A DNA stretch of 64,000 nucleotides, taken from Sordaria brevicollis. Its lineage: Eukaryota > Ascomycota > Sordariomycetes > Sordariales > Sordariaceae. How positions within the stretch are numbered: the stretch's first letter is position 1; each line of letters opens with the position of its first letter. The stretch lies in the NCBI GenBank assembly GCA_033439795.1, contig JAUTDP010000002.1, positions 2,170,001 through 2,234,000 of the forward strand, in the 5' to 3' direction. A model generated the notes under the pieces. That model worked only from the letters and a program-made list of their open reading frames with translations, made no database searches and was not told the DNA's origin. A program made the position numbers and the translations under genes. Below, piece by piece: positions 46,201 through 57,101 of the stretch.

Positions 46201-49200
46201 TGGCAGGGCGGACCGGTTTGGGATGAACTTTTCAGGGTTCGGGTCTACTTGTAGGGTGTGTCGTTTGAGGATCCCGCTATGTACGATTCCCGCCACCCAG
46301 ACCGTCATGGACCGGCCAATCCTGAGGATCCTCTCCTCCACTGAACAATCCCGTTCATCCCTTGGTTGGCTTGGACCAGCAGACCAGGCTCCTCATCCAG
46401 AGTTGACAGGTTGACAGCACACTCAGCAGATGATCATTCCGACCCAATGAACGACAGCCAATTCCACACCATCGTCCGTCTTGCAACTCGCCGGCGACGG
46501 TGGCCACGTATCAAGCCATGGCCGCCTCATGCCATGGTCACGGCCATGCTCATGCTCATGAACCTGATCTGCCGACTCGGAATGGCCTCAGCAAACTCCG
46601 ACACATGACTTGGCCGACGCCCCTCAACTTTCCGGCCGACATCGAGAGGGAGTCATCAACTGCTTCACGTTCTCGACATCACAATGTCATGGCGGCGATG
46701 TGAGAAAGTGCAGAGATATGCATTCTTATCACACAACTAAAGCAATACCAAGGGGCTTCTTGACGCAGGGGTTTCATTCTGTTTCCCCAGCTTTTAGGAA
46801 AAAGGTGTGTGCGGGCGTTGTCCCGCGCTGACACTGTTCCTGTCCGTGCCATTATACTTCCCCTGAGAATGGAGCCCTGCACGCCATCACTGCAACCACC
46901 ACTGCGTCCCGGTGAAACGAAACGAGAAAAAAAAAACATCTCAACACCCAAGCCCAAGCCGGTCTCCCGTCTGCTTTCGGGCTCCAGAGTCCGGTCACAA
47001 TGGATATCAGAGACGGTCCATTTTCAACACTACCGGTCACCGTACCCCTAGACTGGAAAGAGGGGTAAACTAAGCTCTCAGGCTCTGCAAGTCTGCAACC
47101 AGCGTTCGATCTGCGCAGTAGCTCACGACTCAACCCAAACCCATCCGGCCACATGATGAAAAGTGGTCTTCCCGCTGCCGGAATCGCTAACTTGACAACC
47201 AAGACTGAAAGACGAGGCTGCCATACCGAACAAGTCCGATAGGCCGGTACCTTTTGCCGAGAATTCAGGCCCGCTCCGTGTGGGTCCTCCGGTCTCGATA
47301 CCTCTAGCGCCGGTCCGCGCCCGTGGCCGACGACTTAGACATCGCTTTGGCTGAAGGATACTAATGAGCTGTCCCAACTCCCGTTTCCCACTTCCCGTCG
47401 GCTGTCCAGAGCAAACGATGCGATCCTGCGCCGGCACTGCTCGTTGGCTTCTTCGTCCTAGGATAGAACAAACTGCATGAAGCTTCGAACCGCTAGCCCA
47501 TCCTCGTTCGCTGCAATTTACAGTGCACCAGAGTCGGCCGTGACCTTGGCAGGCTACCTAGAGGTATATCAAATTCGACTCCGATGGTGTACACATCATC
47601 ACCCACACGCAATGCCAGCAATGTCTCCGGGTTAGCCACGTTTGATATCTTTATCGATGCAATCTTTTTCAGCAGTCGGCAACCGACAATCGAATACGAA
47701 TTCAACAAGAGGCCCAATGGTACCCCATGCGGCGGCGGCGGGAGCTTCCCGGTGTTCCATGACAATTCATCCACCATTCCACCCGCAGATGCCCCTGAGA
47801 CTTGCATTGAATGTGGCTTCACCACCCGAAATGCAGATAATGGTGGTAGTGGTTGCCCCTCGAGCCCCTCTAGATTTCGGGACAGAGCTGGGACGCGTGG
47901 CTGAACGGAATGGACTCATCAACGTTGGATGCATTCACCCCATGGCTCATCTGCGGGCCGAAAAAACTCACAAGAAGTCAAGGGCGTCACTCTCCATTGG
48001 ATTGCCCTGGAACGGTCTGAGTGGTGATTTTTCAGATACTACATATGCAATACTGACAAGCTTGAATCTTCAATGAACATCATCCATTCATCCCCTCCTG
48101 TCTTGATGTTAGGGATCGCGCGAGGGATACCACCCAAAATACCACTCAGTTGAACGGCGGCCCTATAGCAGTCCCGAACTTACAACGCATAGTGGAGGCC
48201 GGCTTCTCCTCCCCGGAACATCACGTCAAGCGAAGCGCAGGAAGGACTGGAAGGCAAAACCGCAACAAAAAAGAATCTTCTTCTGTTCTTCTGGTTCCGA
48301 ACTTCCCGTAATAACGGTCAGTGATCATCGAGCAAATCAATCGCAGGCGTCAAAAACTGCATCTATCCGTCGGTCAGCTTCAATTTTCCAAATGTCGGAG
48401 GCAAGAGCCGTGTAACTGCCGCCAAAGATGCTGATTGGACGACGTTTGGAGGCGCCCTGCTTCATTCCGCTCCTTGTTCAGAGAACCTGGACATCGAAAA
48501 CCAATCATCTTCAAAAAGAGGCTTGTCGTCTGTTAAGCCGCAGTGGCAGGAAAAAGGAACTTGAGAACGAGAATAACAGTTGAGAGGGTGTGGCTCAGCT
48601 AAGTGGCTCTAGTGTCTTTTAGGGGGTCGCTTGGGAAGCGAAGCTCCAGCGAAGCCTTGCAAATGTCGTATGCCATGGGAAAAAGTTTCCACGCTTTTTT
48701 CGAATACGTAAATACGGGCATTCAGAACGCGCAATTATTTGCCTCTCGGTTGTTCATCAGTACCCTGAATTTCCTAGAGGACCCTGATTGGCGGTGATCG
48801 ACAATGCGGTTAAAGTCGGAAAGGTGACGATCAAGCCCCATTTGATGGCTCATGATGCGTCATACAATGATGGAGGCTCAACACCACCACTGCGGAACTG
48901 ACGATACCTCCCTAGCCACATGTGAAATCATCAATCAGGCTGAAAAATAAGCGATCAGAAAATCTGCCCTGCCGTGGCATACGCACACGACCTTCTGAAA
49001 GATGCAAGTCGACACATCACCGATTATGGAGGCAATCAAGTATAACCGTCCGGAAAGCAAATGCCAGATACGGAATAAACAGCGGGAGGGTGTGGAAGTT
49101 GGGACTCGGAGCCTCTGGGCTATGTTTTGAAAAATTCATCGTGAGCGAGAACTATCTTACAACTTCAGCAGGTTGTGGTGTCGACCTCCTCGTCGCAAGG

Positions 49201-50160
49201 CGACTTCCAGCCAGAGAGGCTAGCATGAGTTCGATCTCGAGACAAGCCACAGACGCTAAAGGAGAAACCAACAAGAACCCTCCTCGAAACCCTCCAAACC
49301 ACCATCACCAACAATCGATCTTCAACAAGGATGGACGTAACTTTCACATGCGAAACCCTCTGCCACAGCCAACGATCAGAATTTTGCCCGACTCACTGGG
49401 TGGGAGCGTGAGCTGTTTGACACAAGTTGGTTACGACAGGGGAAAACTGAGAAAATGGGTTGCTTCAGGGTTTCTCCGCGTGGCTTATGACGTGCAGTTG
49501 TGTTACCACAGCAGCGTAACCACTCAATCTCCTTTCTTCAGGTTCTAGTCCCGAGACGCGAAATTTGCACGACACCATCTTTTCACGGGGATCGAAATTG
49601 CCTGAAAGTATCTGTCGTGTGTCTCGTTCATCTGACGGCTTCCATCTCAACAGAGAAAGACCATCATCACGATTTGCGACATGTCAAACCTCAAGTTGCA
49701 CCTGCTTTAAAAGTCTCAACGGGTGTGGTAACACCAGCTAAGGTTCCTTGATGGACTCGAGAACCATGGTAATATCGGGAAGGTGCTGCATACACACAGG
49801 TCGGCTACCCCTTTTGTTTGCATGCCTTTCTGTGATACTCGAACATCTAGTTGGATACCGATCGAAGACCGGGTTATGACCGAGGTTACATATGTCCCGT
49901 CTTCTCAAGAGAAGCCCGACTGAACGTTATGAAGATTTCTGATGGCTCTTTGTTGCGATGGAAATAATGCATCAATAGCATCAGACACGACGTAGTATCA
50001 ACATATCGGCCAGAAAGCGATAATGACGTCCCAAAATACTTGCGCCGATGATACCGATCTAATCTTGGTTTGCAATTAAAGCCAGTCTATCCGGGTTACA
50101 CCCGTACAACCTAGGCAATTTTACTCAAGCGATACGAAACAATCGATCCAGATTAACTCA
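43241..50160. other. gene desert, left part
   Basis: Almost 7 kb without a supported gene. The first part is the upstream flank of the cyclin gene. A GTCGGT hexamer repeat is at about 44277-44301. Open frames such as 48922-49548 (plus) lack family features. No transposon ends were recognised. Confidence 0.4.
44277..44301 (+). repeat. GTCGGT hexanucleotide repeat
   Basis: About four tandem copies of GTCGGT lie in a gene-free region upstream of the cyclin gene. Confidence 0.75.
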
Positions 50161-50204
50161 ACGGTCGTCCAATACCGGCCACTGCGATCCAAAGCGCAAA
50201 ACGA

Positions 50205-50330
50205 AACGCCGCCGGCCCCGGGCCCCGGAGATGCCCCACATCGGCGCTAACATGCAGGAACAGGAGCGGTAGAGCGGGGCCGGGGCGCGGTGTGAGTGGA
50301 TCCCAGTTTGCCCCGGCCCCCGGGTTAAGC
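50205..50330. promoter_or_regulatory. second GC-rich island with clustered CCGGGG/CCCCGG
   Basis: Within about 110 bp there are CCCCGG at 50216, 50223, 50311 and 50318, GCGGGG at 50274 and CCGGGG at 50280. The flanks are much less GC-rich. It resembles the island at 39.1-39.5 kb. A binding platform for a SYGGRG-type regulator such as CreA/CRE-1 is an inference. Confidence 0.35.
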
Positions 50331-50891
50331 TTCAGATGATCTCCTCAAGCATCGGACTTGAATTTGAGGGTTGGGGCCTGTCCCGGCCAAAATCATCGCC
50401 TTCAGGCAACAATGGAAATATCCAAAGCATGGGCCATGGCCGGTCCAGATTTCCCATGCAACTTCAATCCCAAATCGGACTTCCTAACGGCCTACGGCTT
50501 GTTAGTCCAAGCCTGAAACCAACCAATCACCTCTCTCCACTTCCGCTACCAACGGTAGTCGGCAAAAGTAAAATTGCACTCTACTACCTTTAAGCGCAAC
50601 GGCGGCGCCAAACTCACTACTACCCTGGTAGAAATAGAATCCTTTTTAACGCGCTCTCTTTTTGGTCCTTACCGCTCTTTACCGCGCCGCTGACGCCCGA
50701 TCTTTGTCGCTTCGCCGCTTGCTAACATCCGAGATTCCTTCTTTATGGGATTAGGCGCGCGTTTGTTTACCTACTGCTACTGTGGGTAATGTACGGCGCA
50801 GTGGAGATGGGTAAGGTAGGCATACATATAAGACCGTTGGGACTAGGGTCGTGGGAAAGGATGAAATGGCAAAGGTTGGGATTTGATGGAT

Positions 50892-51108
50892 GGGAATCGA
50901 AAGGATCTTGGCAATGCGAGCTGGATGGAATGACAAGTGCAGTGTCAGGCGATGCAATTGACAACGGGCGATGGAAACGGCGATGGGTGATGCATCAAAT
51001 GCACCCGGGAAAGGATTCTTTTGACAATGTAGGCTGGGAATGGAGTGACAGATGCAGTGCGGTGGGCGCATTACCCATGGAATTGGCGACGGCGATGCAC
51101 CAAATGCA
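50892..51108 (+). repeat. diverged tandem duplication (two units of about 105-112 bp)
   Basis: Unit A (about 50892-51003) and unit B (about 51007-51108) share the order of similar blocks: GGGAA..AAGGAT, a GACAATG-like block, GCTGG..ATGGA.TGACA, TGCAGTG, GGCGATGG and finally TGCATCAAATGCA versus TGCACCAAATGCA. Differences include many G-A and C-T changes and small gaps. It lies in the gene desert and no function was recognised. Confidence 0.6.
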
Positions 51109-51145
51109 TGTTTGCTTGCCTGCCTGTCTGCGAAGTTGGCAGGGC

Positions 51146-51481
51146 TCAGCTCGGCAGGTTGGACCGTTGGGTGTTTGGTGTAGGGCTGAGGAGCGATCCG
51201 TCTGCAGCTAGGATTAACTTCAAGATTTCATTCACCCCGGTGTGTGAAAGACCTTGGAGGATCCAACAATGCGTTGTTGCGAAATCCTTCAAGACCACCT
51301 CATCCGGTTCCTCATCAAGACCCGCGAGCCTCTGATCTTGATATCTCGGAGATAATACCGACGGGTCGGACTGTACGCGTTGCAAGTCTTTTATCAGAGC
51401 CGGGAGAGGCGGTTGGAGCCGCTGGAAGTCCGATATGCGGTTAGAAACTGCAGGAAGTGCTCCAAATATGGCAAGAGCCAA
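51146..51481 (-). other. protein-like open frame, possible gene fragment
   Basis: A 111-codon frame with a balanced amino-acid composition and amphipathic stretches (for example ISDFQRLQPPLPALIKDLQR, then DEVVLKDFATTHCWILQGLS). It has no start context, no partner exons that I could join and no recognised family. It may be a gene fragment or chance. Confidence 0.2.
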
Positions 51482-52990
51482 TTTCCTTTCTCACCTCATC
51501 CTCGCTTGAGTTCGTGTTGGGATGGAACGGGATCATATCACCAACCGCTCGAACCTTTTTTGAGATCCAGTCTACAAGTTACCTCTAGGATTGAAGTGAG
51601 TTGGTTCTTGTAACGCCCTGAGTATCAGAACTAGAAATGCCGGAGAGGATGTAGTCCTGGGAATGCGGTGAGTACAGTATCTCGATCTCATAAACTCTTT
51701 CAGACTCGCGTGTATTATTATCTCAGCAACGTCTGATGATGTTCGGAGCATCAATTGACTATCATAATCAGACAAACCGCAGGTTAAAAAAATTACGGGT
51801 TGTAAAAATTACGGGGTATGCAAATTCGGAGTACCCTCGTAGCGCTGAGAGGTACCAGGCCCGAAAGTGCAGTTAATGGCTTAACCTGTTAGTGCAGAGA
51901 CAATGACTGTAAGTCTCGATGCTTAGAAGTATTACATGTATCCCAGCCAGCATCTCTTGGTAGAATAGAATTTTGAAGTGTCCTTTCTGCAACCTAAGTT
52001 GTCATACTTAAGGCAAGTACACCTGCGTAGAAGTAGGGCCTTCAAGAAAATATCGGCTTGTAATATACGTATATCAGTCACAGTACATCGAGGCGTGGTG
52101 AGAATATATCGAGGCACTTGATCCATTTATTGATCAGTAGCAACTATTATACTCCATCAAGGCAACCTGGTGAGCGACTACGATCTAAGAGAGGTATACC
52201 CACATGAAGATACATCTACAACTCATCAAGTCCATCAACTGAAACTAAGTCTTCCCCAGCTAGTGTGAGTGCGGACACACCTTTATATCTAGTATTCAAG
52301 AAGATTTTAGCGGCGTAACGGTAGAATGTCGACGGGAGTTGTATACATCTCCTTGTGTCCTGTTTCCCACGGAAATCTTAAGATTAATAAGACATTGTAC
52401 AACATGCTGTTCACGGCGCTTTGCCGTTGAAATTAAATCCCGATCACATTTAGTAGTGGTCGCACACTATCAAACTATTCCTTCTACGTCCACACCCGGA
52501 CTGCACCTCAGATTCAGTCTTGTGTATACTGACCTTCCTTCTCTTATGCAACGTAGTATTCCTCATGGCAAGGCTTGCGGTTTTTACAATGCTCACCAGT
52601 ACTGAGAGGTAAGGTGTCACGGTAAGTATTTGTGCAAAGGCGTAGTTGTAATCTCTTTCAAGGTGAAGGAGGGTGTTCGTTCCGTAAAGAATGCTTCGAC
52701 GATTAACGTCCACTGCAACTGCTTAGTTCGTCGACCGTTGCAAAAGACAGCGAGATGACTGTCATTCCTTCTGCATGGCTCTGGGTACAAGAAATTTTAG
52801 ATCACTTCAACTTGCCGTCTTAATATAACGTCTTTGATCTTAACTTTGCACGACGTGAGGGGCAACAACCTTCCTCCCTAACACTTTCATCGATATAAAC
52901 ATATCTCCAACTTTCCTCATTTAAAAATATTGTTACTTTATTCAAAAATCTCAATGCTTTCCGTTTGCTGTGAAACCTTTGGAGAGTTGC
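51482..52990. other. AT-rich, transposon-relic-like stretch of the gene desert
   Basis: Base composition turns AT-rich here compared with the rest of the window. It includes two AAAAATTACGGG repeats (51787-51819), several TATA-rich runs and a possible retroelement remnant. No intact coding sequence was found. The pattern fits old repeats mutated by C-to-T changes, but this was not computed. Confidence 0.4.
51932..52126 (-). mobile_element. possible Ty1/copia retrotransposon RNase H remnant
   Basis: On the minus strand the frame reads QADIFLKALLLRR followed by a Leu/Gly-containing tail (LKYDNLGCRKD). This resembles the end of copia-type polyproteins, where ADIFTKALPR is followed by a short Leu-rich helix and LG. 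The similarity is short, one proline appears changed to leucine, and no LTR or primer-binding site could be placed with confidence, so the call is tentative. Confidence 0.3.
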
Positions 52991-53094
52991 AATTTAGAGG
53001 GCTTTCTGTTTCTTATAAAAGAAAAGGGAAGAAGAAGAAAAAAAAACCGAGAAAGATGTTATAACTTGCAGTGAGAGAGGTGGAGAAAAAATGC

Positions 53095-53099
53095 AAAAA
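53095..53099 (-). terminator. Pol III T-run terminator of tRNA-Ala
   Basis: TTTTT on the minus strand begins 5 nt after the discriminator base. A second, six-T run follows at 53086-53091. Confidence 0.75.
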
Positions 53100-53103
53100 G
53101 AAG

Positions 53104-53188
53104 TGGACGAGCTGGGAATCGAACCCAGGACCTTTCGCATGCTCGGAAACATGCTAAGCGAACGCTCTACCAACTGAGCCACACGCCC
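53104..53188 (-). tRNA. tRNA-Ala (anticodon AGC) with a 12-nt intron
   Basis: The minus strand reads GGGCGTG acceptor arm, TGGCTCAGTTGG A box, anticodon stem TTCGC/GCGAA around TTAGCAT, then T arm CTGGG TTCGATT CCCAG and acceptor CTCGTCC with discriminator A. The intron TGTTTCCGAGCA follows A37, the standard position. The acceptor has the G3-U70 pair that identifies tRNA-Ala and one U6-U67 mismatch. A run of five T's just downstream (53095-53099 on the plus strand as A's) is the Pol III terminator. Confidence 0.95.
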
Positions 53189-56100
53189 TTATGATTGGTT
53201 GTTGAAAGATTGGATGTTTTACTACTCTATATTTGCCACAACTATGTATAATATTAATGAGGGAAGTAATACTGAGCATGGCGACCATAACGGGAACTAT
53301 ACTTTTGCAGTGCGATACTTTTGACAATGTAACTTCAACCCTGTGAGGACTGTTGGGGTATGATAGTAGTTGATAATCGCCTTTCCCTCTTTTCCCTGTA
53401 ATTAAAGCTCTTGGATCACTCAGCAACGTCCCTCCCGCCGAGTTTAGGAGATCATAAGTCTCAATCATTGTAACCGATGATGCGCTTTTGATCTGCCAAA
53501 TGTTTTCTTTCGGCAATGATAGATTTGAACGGCTATTCCGCCAAGCGCTCTGGCTGCAAAGGGAGAATGTGTGTATATGTTCTAAGAATAAACATGTCAA
53601 AGAACAGCTGGCAGGAGGCCGGACAATGCGACACGTGGCTCGCAAACACTTTAATATATCGACGATGACTATGCTACCTAGTTGTTAATTCGTTTTCTAA
53701 GAAGGGGAAGAAGACCTACATCACCATCTAGATTACATTTGGCGAGAGAAGTGAAGAGACACTCAATCTCCTTGGTCAACTAGTGTCCATGTATCAATGT
53801 CGCGGCTTTCCAGGCATTAAGAAGATCAGGAACGCTCAAACACACTTCACGCCAAGAGACACGCATTTCTCAGGGTTAAAGGCCCCTTGCATTACCTTAT
53901 TTGAGACTTTGGAATGGTGAAAAGGTATGTAAGTCCAACGGTTTCGAGGCCGACGGCTCGCAAGCTGGTTTCAAACTAACTGTTGACCGGATACTTCTTT
54001 ACAGGAAGTGGACACCACAGCACCACAATCTCGGACTTGAAACAACTGAAAATGTGCTGGACGACCTTCCACGGTTCCATCTGCTACGTTTGCACCCACG
54101 TCCAAGCCTACCCCTGCTTCACAGAAGCAGTCAATACCAGACCAGGAGACTGACTGTGACTGCATCTACGTCGTGATAGAACGTAGCTGGCCTTCCAGTA
54201 TGCCATGCCAATGGTGTATTACGCTCGAAAGGCGGAGGTACACTCGAGGGTATGTTATGTGGAGAGAAAAACAACGTAGCCGAGGTCTGCGTTCGCCATT
54301 AGGGCTAGACCGCTAGAGCAAGGAGAGGAAGAGGCTTCAGTCATGAAACTCGCCACACTGGACGTGATTATCGTTTGGAGGAATGTTTATTTTGATAGTG
54401 AAATTGGGAAGACGAAAGAAACAGAAAGGAATGAAGATCTCCCAACTCTGCAGCTGGCGCGGTCTAGGGTTTCGTGTTGTGGTGTTTCACTGTGGAATGT
54501 GCTGTTCGTTATGTCCGGTCCGGTCAGTGCTATAAGACCAGACATAGGAGCTGTTTTGCTTTTCTAAACCAGCAACCAAATTTATATAGAGGCAATTAAG
54601 ATGTTGGTACCGCAGAACCGAACGACGAAGTGCCATCGACCGGATTCGGCAATATCACTGCGGCTCTCCATAAAGAGCGCTTGCAGTCTGTACAGTGCTC
54701 GACTACCCTGGTAAATCTATGCAAACTCCATCGATCCTCATGACTGGATTCACCTTCCCCATATTGAATTTCAGCCGTGACACTGGGGAAATTCCCTGCA
54801 GAACTGGAAATACACCTACCTCTATGTTTGTTCCGGGAACCCGATCTCCTGGGCCACAAGATCTCGCATACTACCTTCCCCATGATGGTAATAAAGTGAG
54901 CGGGGTCGGACTCGAGCAATCAACATGCGGCGGCAATAACTTCCGGAATATTGCAAGAGCATAATCTCGTGATGCTCTTTGCAGAATCGCCCCGGCGTCA
55001 ACCCCGGGATCCGGCACTGTGGCTGAAGTTGACCTCCCATCATGAGCTTGAAGTTCCGCAGCCCCCACTTGTCGTCGTACAAGAACCATCGCATGAACCG
55101 CATGGTGCACCGAATAATGCTTGCAGGTAAGCCCCATGAGATTTGTCGAATTACATGCATGCTGGATCATCGGCATCCGGAGCGGCGAGTAATTGGGTAA
55201 GCGCATGAACTTCTGACGATTGCTCTGACGGCTTTCAAAGTGGCTTGTTCAATCTTCAGAAATCCAAGATGTTTCGATGTCGATCATGCGAGAACACCAT
55301 AGCCCTTGATTTGCTGGCGATGCTTTATCGGAATCTTATGCAATTCACGGATTCGATTAAGTTTGCCCACTTGAGTCAACTTGTAATCATAACTTGAACC
55401 CACGGAAGGGCAAGAGAACATCACCAGAACCAAGGCCACGTTGAACCCCGTTACGTTACCTTCAACGTCCGTTAGAACGAGCACAAGCCGGGCTTAACAC
55501 CTCATTCGGCTTCAGAAAACGCCATTTCCATGCCGTTCGCGGTTTGCATAGTGTCGCCGAGTCACCTCCGAGCCCGCGCGCCGCGAGTCCATTACGAGTT
55601 CCGTCCACCCAACCAAATCCAGCATGTATGGTGTGAAGACCGGGCGGCATATTACCAAGGGCCCAACGAGAAAGCCATTAGTCCTCGAGCAAAGCAGCCA
55701 AAAAAGCGCCGTCTTGCCATTCTCCCCGCCAAGAGACAATGTCTGCTCCCTCGAAATGACAAATCGCAAGTGCCGACCACCAAAAAGCATTGTGCCATGC
55801 ACAAGCAAGAAAAACCAAGAGACCACACAAAAGGAAACTGAACTCAGCAAAAAAAAAAACAAAGACAAGAATGATGCACCACCACGCGTCTGGTGCCTGA
55901 ATCCCAACTAAGCCTCATTCTCTCTCTCAACAAAGACAACTAAGTGAGAATGACCCAGAAAAATATATTTATCGACCGCATTCTCGCCCAGGAACGAAAC
56001 TTTGTGAGCTAGTTGACCAAAAGGAGGTCTGGATCAAGTCCCCATTGGTCGATATAGGCACGGGAATCGGAACGTGTGCGTGTGTGATGTACCTGAGCAG

Positions 56101-57101
56101 CAGCGAGCACCGCGTCTGTCTAAGTGCTTAAACCCTGTCCGTCGCCTTGCTTAGCCCGCCACCCCTGTCTCATTCACCAGCTCCCTTGTCACTAATCTTA
56201 ACTTTCTTTATTTCCCCATTCGCACCAATGAGTCTCTTCGGGAATAGCTTTTCCTTCGACTTCATGGCTTTGGGACCGCTTGGGACGGGCTTGTGGCTTG
56301 CCCTGGCTGGCCTATCCCTGGTCTGCCGGGCAACAATGACATACCATGTGGGCGCGGGATGGATCTCGAATTTCACTCAAGGTTGGTTGTAGATGATGAA
56401 AATGAAGTTAGTAGCCCCTGAGTTTGATAGATGAATGAGAGAAGGAAAAGGGCATCGGGATGCAGCGGGAAAATAGAAGTTAAGATACAAAATGCCAAGG
56501 ACATGTGAATCGATTTGCAGGCGCGATTTGCTTTTCCTCTTTCTTTTTTCTCCGAGGATGCGAATTATGCAGGGGGGGTTGAAGGTGATCGACAATCGTA
56601 CACACCATCATGAGCCAAGTGCCTGGTGTGTGTGGTGAACGCATTGGATGGGACCTGCATTCATTGTCACCTTCTTCAAATTCCCTTGGCCAGTCTTGCT
56701 AGGCATGGAGCTGGGATTTGTATATCATCTCCCTTCTCCATTCTGTTCCCATGGTGACTGGTGTTATTTGGGATTTTGCCCCATGCCATGCCACGCTCTT
56801 GCCCATGCCCATGCCCATGCCTATTGTCTAGGTAGGATTCCACACTTCAACAAAGTTCCTTCCCCGGGTCGATCATTGTTGTTGGCCTTACTTCCCCATG
56901 GGCAGACGAGCGCGCATCAGTGACCCGCTTGCAAATCTCCTTTAAAGCCATGTAAGATCCGCCCCTTCCCCAGTTCTGGTTTGAAGAGAGCAGATCATCT
57001 TCTTGTCTTTTTACCAGGAGTAAGAGGCATCGTTTCTTCATGCTAACCGAATAGTTTCCCTTGCCGCATCCAGTCACTCTTTTCTGCACTGCTTCTCCAG
57101 G
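53189..57101. other. gene desert, right part
   Basis: From the upstream flank of the tRNA gene to the second GH55 gene. No complete gene is supported. A protein-like frame at 54822-55160 is listed separately. The last 400 bp carry CCATGCCCATGCCC repeats (56784-56822) and the presumed GH55 promoter. Confidence 0.4.
54822..55160 (-). other. protein-like open frame, possible gene fragment
   Basis: A 112-codon frame whose middle looks like conserved protein: RFMRWFLYDDKWGLRNFKL, then MMGGQLQPQCRIPGLTPGRFC and later RPRSLYYHHGEG. It has balanced composition and higher GC than its flanks. I do not recognise the family and could not join further exons, so it could be a single-exon small gene, an exon or a relic. 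Confidence 0.25.

Noticed and set aside
48922..49548. 208-codon plus-strand frame in the gene desert
   Set aside because: No family signature, unbiased codons and basic/Ser-rich composition typical of chance frames.
53154..53645. 163-codon minus-strand frame overlapping the tRNA gene
   Set aside because: It runs into a well-formed tRNA gene and shows no protein features.
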